Positions 57,801 to 64,000 of a DNA stretch of 64,000 bases are shown here, one piece after another. This DNA is from Paracyclopina nana (Eukaryota; Arthropoda; Copepoda; Cyclopoida; Cyclopettidae), in contig JAGUCH010000009.1 of the NCBI GenBank assembly GCA_019096065.1, positions 3,358,001 through 3,422,000 of the forward strand, read 5' to 3'. Position numbers and translations under genes: made by a program. How positions within the stretch are numbered: the stretch's first letter is position 1; each line of letters begins with the position of its first letter. The notes beneath the pieces are model-generated. The model was not told the DNA's origin. It was given only the letters and a program-made list of their open reading frames with translations, and ran no database searches.

Positions 57801-58486
57801 TAGCAAAAAAGACCTCGTGACTTATACTTTAAGGGGAAAATCTGATGGAATTGGAAATCGAAGTGAAAGCAACCCAAGGGAGATACCCATGATTAAACAT
57901 AAAATGCATTTGTGGCAAAAAGGTTCGTTTGCCTTATTTTTAGATCAAGAAGTGCGTCGATGTAAATACACGCACCGTGATTTTCTAAAACAACCAGGAA
58001 ATTTTTGCTTAATGAACCCTTTTAAAGGGGGCTAAACTTTAATTACATCTGCTCTCGTTGGCCAAACAAGGTGCACATCTATTTATAAACCCAGGAATGA
58101 AAGCTGATGACAACCAGACCACCGTCAACTGAAGGCTATTGTTTTCAACGAATTCTCGCAAGTTTTGGCCGCAATTGAACTTTTACCTTTTGCTTGGAAG
58201 GCTTATTTTTCTGCCGAATCGCGTGAAGTGACAAAAAAGCTATCCAAAGCACCATTTGCTTGATGGTTGTTAGAGAGTCAGACGGTGCACTTTCTTTCCT
58301 TTAAAACTTAAATCAGTGCAAAATTGCAACCGCTTTTGCTCCATTTTTCGCATACTCACTTATTGGTCAAAATTGTGGTTTTGACGGCTCCAGCTTTTTT
58401 ATTCAAATTAAGAATTTAACAGCTCATAAAGTAATTCCAAATGGAATAACTGGTTGAAATGTTTCTAATTTTCGTCTCATCACTAA
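54840..58486. other. Gene desert with a CCGGTC motif cluster
   Basis: No gene was recognised. Seven CCGGTC/GACCGG hexamers fall within 55826-56717. A perfect 11-bp-arm palindrome, AGTACTTGTAA/TTACAAGTACT with a 3-bp spacer, is at 57692-57716. Open frames are 100 codons or shorter and have no support. Confidence 0.5.
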
Positions 58487-58708
58487 GGCCCTGTTCACCT
58501 GCAATATTATCAGCAAAATAACGCGCGATATTATGATGATATTTGCAAATATCAGGCACTTGCACAATCATTTTTCAGATTTTGACTTCGAAATCGATAT
58601 ATTGGTACCAAAAGCCATCCTACTCTAATAATAAAATTCTCAGTTTCTCAGGATTTCTCTTCAATATTTTGCCAAAATAACGGCCATAATAAGCAGGTGA
58701 ACAGGCCC
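58487..58708 (-). mobile_element. MITE copy D, PIF/Harbinger-like, inverted orientation
   Basis: Ends GGCCCTGTTCACCTGC and GCAGGTGAACAGGCCC are flanked by TAA (58484-58486 and 58709-58711). It is 222 bp. Its interior TTGGTACCAAAAGCCATCC is the reverse complement of the block in copies B and C. Confidence 0.85.
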
Positions 58709-58711
58709 TAA

Positions 58712-61700
58712 ATTTCTAAAAGCCAATTGTGCTTTACTTTTCAATTTCAATGAAATCGGCACATCAAAATAAGCCTGTAATGCAAGATAAGGAGGCTCGC
58801 GTATTTCAGGTAGTTTTTTGTAATTGTTAGATGCCACCAATTTCGATGGCGCCACCGTAAATGGAGTCAAAATTACCAGAAGTGGTTTTTTCGTTATTCG
58901 AGTGTTCTGGCATTTTTAGCAGAGAAGGAGACATAAATTATCTCAGTAGCATAAGGAATTTTGGAGCTTCTTAAACTAATCAATGCGCTCCTTATTGCGG
59001 ATTAGCTCCTCACGTGTCTTGATGTAGCTGCAGGCTTGAACAAAACACGTTGGGAATTATTAGCAAGATAGGTACGACAATTTGCTGTCGGCGGGCATTT
59101 GTGTTCTTGCGAGATGATTTTGCCATTCGCTAGGCGGAAGCACCAAAAAGTAAATATAAAAAAGCCACGCCTGGTAGCACCTTCTCCTGTACGGTGGCGC
59201 CATCCCATCACATGCTCCACATAAGATTCGTTCAAACTTTAGATACTTGATTAGACTGATGATTATTTCAACATTTTTACCAAAAATGAATTTTATGTTT
59301 TCCTAAAAAGTTTTACTTAGTACACTTTTTTGAGTCATTTTTTGGGGTCATTCAACTTTTGCGTTTTTGGCCGTAGACGAAATATTTTCACACGATGAGA
59401 CAAGATTTCATCTGGTGTATCGCGTGTTGGCATCATCATCGATGACAAAAACTAGAGAACAAAAGGAGCGAAAAATAGCAGGAGACTGGATTTAAATTTT
59501 CCAGCCATAAACACAACTGGGGCCGACTGTACAACCGATTCTTCCTTGGTAGCATCCAGTCTCGATGGGATCGAGCAATCTGTCAATTATTGTCAACGAT
59601 CGACCGAGCACATTTTGAGCTCGCGAGATGAGCAATAATTAGTTTGTTAATTTACAGGTCGCGCACTCAGCTCGACTTGACTAAACTGGTTTGCCGAACT
59701 GCATATTACTGGTTGAAACCGGGCTATTTAACAATTGATGCGTACCTCGGGATCTGCTCACGTGCACAAACACGCTAAAATAGTAAATTCAAGCCTAATT
59801 GACTTTTCACATGATTTGGCTTGAGTGTGTTTGTAACTACAAATAATCCAATTGCTCGTACCATCAATTTTTGTCTTTTTTTACCTGACGCGTACAAATG
59901 TGGCCAGAATACTGTTGCAGGGGAAATTGTACGTGGTATAGGAACTGCTTAAATACAAAGTGTAGGCTCGTTCATTTGAGCTTGACATTTAACGATGCGC
60001 TTATCTCATAATATATGCAATATGCGTGGCCAAGAGGTTTGACCTTTCAGAATTTCTCTACTTTGTAAGCACTGTAAGCTCGCCGCTTTTAATGGCTTAT
60101 AAATACACAATCAAAGATGTCTCCCGCTATTTCTTCCTAGATTTGCTCTAAAATAGCTCTTCATACGATGATGGACAACAAGATCCCAACAGATCAAGAG
60201 GATCTTGCTGGCTTTTTTCTTGGATACAAGCACAGTTCATCATTTGTGGCTCATTCTCTAAGTAAAGATCATGCTGCCTTAAAATAAAATTTCCATAGCA
60301 TAGCAGTATTTCTCGTGAAATTGATTATATGGGCAATTAGTATTTACTATCCGAGCCGTAATCTCGGCTCAACAGAATTACAACTTAATTAACCCAGAGA
60401 TTCTTAAAGGCAAAGCCAATTTAGGCGTCCAGGTGCTTTCTTTGTTCACAATTCGCGCATCGCCTTTTCTTCAATTCGTTTCAGGGATAATAATGATTAA
60501 AAGAGAGCCAAATCGAGTCAAAATCTCGGGGAAACAATGAAACAAGGAATAAGCTGACAGGATGCTAAAAGTGTAAGTGTATTTTTTACGTCCTTCGCTC
60601 TCGCTACGTTTCGCTCCGCTCGAAATGATAAAAGAAGTAGAGCGTTAGTTGGCAGAGAAGAGAAGCAGCTGTAGTAAAAGTCAATTTCACCAAAGCCTCT
60701 TTTCTAATATCTTTAAAGATTAACTGTCAGTTTCCTATCATCGTAGAAATTCGACAGCAAAAAGACAGGTCAAGCTCGGATTGTGTTTATTTTCTTCTGC
60801 CGAACCAACTCGATATACTATAACCGCGCACATCATGTAATTATTTCCCCTCACAATTACAGGTACAATACTCGCCATTTTTACGGGTAGAAAAACGATC
60901 GTTACTCATCTTCTGCAGCAGCCCGAGTTATTAACCTGCATTTGGAATTCCCTCCTTCATCATAGTTATTTGGCCATTGTCCTTTGTGAAATTGTGACCA
61001 GCGCGCTGACCCAGAAAATGCAACCGCAGCAAATGGGAGCATTTTAAACCCTGGCGCAAGAGGCATTGACCTCCTCATATCGTAGAAGAAAGGAATTTTC
61101 TTTAAAAGGCCGGTAAAGGGAAGGAATTTTGCTCGGTTCATTCAAAGTTCTTTGTTGTCTCGCAAGAGCCACGCAAAAATTAAGGCTCTGTTCAGCTGTA
61201 TACGCATTATAGGGTCCCATTTGGTAAAAATATGGCTCCAAAATGCCTCATTGGGCATTTTGTAAGCAAAACTGGTCAAAGTATGCCTGCTCTCGCACTT
61301 TCACGTGTAATTTTGAATTGATTTTCACATTAAGCATATCTGTTAAAAATATCAACCCTTACACGCATTTATCTCAAGCATCAATTGAGACAACTTCAAT
61401 CCTCTTTTGCTCTTCTACATACACATCAACAAATTTTATTTCGAGATCAGGGAGAGAATTAAAGGCATTGGTAAAAATATTGTACTACGTAGCTGTCTCA
61501 GCCTCAAAAATAGTTTCTAATGTTCCGCAGAGTTTCATTGCAAAAAAGGGCCACAGCTAAAGAAACTCCATTCAGCATGGAGTTCTTTAGCCACAGCTAA
61601 TAGATTTTTAAATCTATAGACATGGTAAGACAAGCTTTGTAAATGGGTAGATTTTTGCCAGCCATTAGAATTGACCCCGCGAAGATAACTTATGTGCTAT

Positions 61701-62400
61701 TTTTCCCTTTTTGTGGTTTTGCTATTACATTTATATTTGGTCCCAGCAAAAGCTGGGATTTGATAAGGAATTAGGCAGAGATTTGCCATCTTAGCTTGAT
61801 TGACTTTTACTTTCAAGCTCGACATGGAAAAATAAAAATTGTTGATTAATGTACTAGTACATCTCCTTGGATATCTCGGCAATATGAGGTCCTCTTCGTT
61901 CGCAAAACTTACCAGCTGATGCCTCTCCTAATTCCCCAGTTTAAAATTGGAGCAAAATTTTGCAGTACAAAAGAAAGAAAAGGGACTCATTTCCCACGAT
62001 GAAGATGGATTTCAATTTACATTTATAGGCCCGTTGCGAATATTCACCACCAATTCTTTTTATGGCCCATCGAGAATTGAACTCGGATGACAAATCACCC
62101 GTTATCACGTCTCATTGAAACAGCTCAATCATTCCCTTTATTTATTTTAAACGCCCAGAAACTTATCAAATGATTCTAAAAAAAAGAATAGCTTTTCCCA
62201 ATTGACACATTTGTATCCACCTGAGCATGTAATGGCTATTTAAAAAAGCTCTCAAGTCTAGCTTGTTCATGTGTAGAGAATGCCCTAAAAAACTGACACT
62301 GCCTGTGCAGCTGGAATTAACCGTACAAAAAAAAAAAGATGGGCTTCCACCTCCCAGTTGAGCACAAAATAGATTCCTATTTTAAAAACGATATGCATTA
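58712..62400. other. Gene desert with small inverted repeats
   Basis: No coding gene was recognised. The 15-mer GATGGCGCCACCGTA at 58845-58859 recurs inverted at 59190-59204. At 61550-61600 a short hairpin (arms AAGAACTCCA-like) is flanked by direct repeats GCCACAGCTAA. A CpG-rich patch lies near 60588-60630. A tRNA-like T-arm at about 62063-62085 lacks the rest of a tRNA. Confidence 0.5.
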
Positions 62401-62406
62401 CTGTTA

Positions 62407-62412
62407 TTTATT
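62407..62412 (-). terminator. Poly(A) signal of the GPCR gene
   Basis: AATAAA on the minus strand, about 140 bp past the GPCR stop codon at 62551-62553. Confidence 0.55.
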
Positions 62413-62550
62413 TCTCACGGACTGCATCAATATAATGCTATATTAGATTGTTAACAATTATGTCTCACATAAATTCGCGTCACTTTTTTGTATTGGGGTA
62501 ATTGCAGCTTCAAGATGACTGGATTGCACAAAGGAAATCCTGCTTGCTTT

Positions 62551-63454
62551 CTAGCTGATTTCCATAGTTTGAGGAGCTGGTTCTGATTGCTGCCTAGATT
62601 GGCGTATTTCAGGCATGGGATGCTGCTGCAGTTGTTGCCTTCGTTCCTGCCTACGCGAGCTCGACTTGAACCACAAATAGGGCAAAAAGTTGCAGGCCGA
62701 ATTGAGGACAACCATGATGTGAGACAAGTCCTTGATCCAATTCAACCAGGACGGCCAGACGGGCGTGATTGCACTGCCATCATCGTTGAAGCCGTGCACA
62801 GCCTCGTAAATGTTGGGGATCAACTTCCAAATGTGGCAAAACACGTACATGAGCATGATGTAGAATGAGATCCAAGTGAGCCTCGTCTCCTTTGGGCTCG
62901 CTGAGGCTGAGCCGCCGCCATGCCGGATTAACCCGTCCCTGCCGAGCTGGCTGCGACGAGTGGAGAAGGACCTTTGGAGCGATCCCTCATGGTGGCCTCT
63001 CATATGAGTGACCAATTCCCTGGGCTCACCACCAGCCTCTCCAGGGTGAGCCGTCGGTGAGCCTAGCTCAGAGCCTTGAGGCGACCTCCGAGATGACCTC
63101 CGCGTGCTGCGACGAATTGTCGTCAGCCTTCGCAACTTTCTATGGAAGCTGCCGTGGCCTTCAGAGTCCTCGGCCTCGTCCGCCTGTATGATTGCCTGGG
63201 ACTCTTTCTTGTTCTTCTGCAGCAAGTAAACGATGAGGACGTTGAGAAAGACCAGGAGGACGAAGGGCAAGAAGTGGCCGAAAATGGTGTTGGCTCCCAT
63301 GTAGTAGATGTTGTAGTAGGTCCAGCTGTGCCTCATTGAAGTGGCTTCGATGTTGTAGTAGGTCAAGTTGTCTCTTCGGTTCTCTTTCAGGATGTTCAGG
63401 CAGTCCCAGACATTCTTCATTTTGGCAGGCTTGAATTCGAGATCGATGGGGCCG
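62551..63454 (-). CDS. Class A peptide-type GPCR, C-terminal exon (partial)
   Basis: The last coding exon runs from an acceptor TTTTGCAG (exon start 63454, entering at codon position 3) to TAG at 62551. It encodes the second extracellular loop, TM5 (FLPFVLLVFLNVLIVYLL), a long basic Ser/Arg-rich third intracellular loop of about 100 residues, TM6 (ISFYIMLMYVFCHIWKLIP) and TM7 (SHIMVVLNSACNFLPYLWF). A Gln-rich tail of about 35 residues follows. An N-glycosylation sequon NLT sits in the loop before TM5. The pattern LNSACNF in TM7 and FCHxxxLIPNIYE in TM6 resembles FMRFamide-receptor-like neuropeptide GPCRs; the ligand cannot be told. NPxxY is replaced by CNFLPYL, and the TM6 CWxP is absent. Upstream exons with TM1-TM4 lie to the right, beyond the window. 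Confidence 0.82.
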
Positions 63455-64000
63455 CTGCAAAATACGCAATATTTTCCACATTTTCTGAATAAATTTGGCG
63501 TATCTGGTAATTAGTAATTATAAATACTAAGCTAATCAATCCTGCTTACTAGTTTTTTCACTCAATTATAGGTTGTTCATCTATGCCTCGTTTTCTTAAA
63601 ATCTTACGACAGCCTTACGAAATGCTTAAGTTTTCGTACTTCTGATTAATCAAAACACTTCTAGCTCATAGGGCGATCCCATAATCGAATTTTTAGTCAA
63701 GTTACGTTGCTAAAATAGCAACCTTAGTTGATCAGTTAAGTTCAGCTTGTTCTAGCCAAGTTCGATTCGTTTTAGCAATCTTCAGTTGACCGCTGAGCTG
63801 ACACGCCAACGCGTTGTACATCAGCAGATTAGCTTTTATAGATTAAGCGAGCTTAAGTTACTACGCATATGAGAACACTTTTTCTAGCCAAGTTCAGTTT
63901 GGCAACTGAACTTAGCTGGGCAAGCTAGCTAGTACTACATAAAATCAAGCTAAGTTAAGTTCTTCCTGCATTAATATCTGGGAACGGAACTGATCTAAAC
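63455..64000 (-). other. GPCR intron with dispersed repeats
   Basis: No further exon is visible. 63581-63646 resembles 53823-53890, with shared words CTATGCCTCGTTT, CTTAAAATC, TGC(T/C)TAAGTTTTC and TACTTCTGAT. A 10-bp-arm palindrome AAGTTCAGTT/AACTGAACTT is at 63890-63913, and TTCTAGCCAAGTTC occurs twice. Confidence 0.55.

Noticed and set aside
60588-60630. CpG-rich TTCGCTCTCGCTACG-type patch
   Set aside because: Short and isolated; I could not connect it to a promoter, repeat or gene.
62063-62135. tRNA-like sequence on the minus strand with T-arm CGAGTTCAATTCTCG and acceptor-like TGGGCCA
   Set aside because: The 5' acceptor strand does not pair, the D-loop lacks GG, and no proper anticodon stem of five pairs with a seven-base loop forms. 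At best it is a tRNA-derived fragment.

Overview
The window is nuclear DNA from an animal, most likely an arthropod (insect or crustacean). Its genes are split by GT-AG introns of 49 bp to several kb, the intergenic DNA is AT-rich and full of short non-autonomous DNA transposons, and the gene set fits arthropods: an Inscuteable orthologue, an ecdysteroid-kinase-like (EcKL/CHK) gene, a Wee1 kinase and a neuropeptide-type GPCR. I cannot name the species. There are no operons, CRISPR arrays or bacterial features.

Layout. 1-7070 has no recognisable gene. A CpG-rich stretch at 7075-7323 looks like a promoter plus a non-coding first exon, probably of inscuteable, whose six coding exons run from 19669 to 28447 (+). 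28526-34595 is intergenic and holds a mariner-like foldback element and one PIF/Harbinger-like MITE. A compact secreted YHYH-domain gene lies at 34649-35572 (+). A minus-strand cluster follows: dnajc28 (37881-39173), an EcKL-type kinase (39308-40794) only 134 bp upstream of it, and wee1 (42545-47593). 47650-62400 is a gene desert rich in repeats: two near-identical 145-bp palindromes, minisatellites, dispersed repeats and MITEs. The last coding exon of a class A peptide GPCR is at 62551-63454 (-); its 5' exons lie beyond the window.

The genes do not form a pathway. Inscuteable (spindle orientation, Par3-LGN linkage) and Wee1 (Cdk1 inhibition) both act in mitosis, but this is probably coincidental.

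The most notable non-genic finds are: (1) a 222-bp PIF/Harbinger-like MITE family (four copies, TAA/TTA duplications), with two copies sharing one TAA; (2) a 458-bp element with CACAGTGG ends and a 5-bp CAGGC duplication, as expected of Transib, the RAG1-related superfamily; (3) two 145-bp palindromes with 3-bp duplications, one inserted in a minisatellite; (4) CTCF-like motifs, including a convergent pair at inscuteable exon 4 and an inverted pair in the 134-bp EcKL/dnajc28 gap. Splice sites and protein assignments were read by eye and not checked against transcripts or databases.
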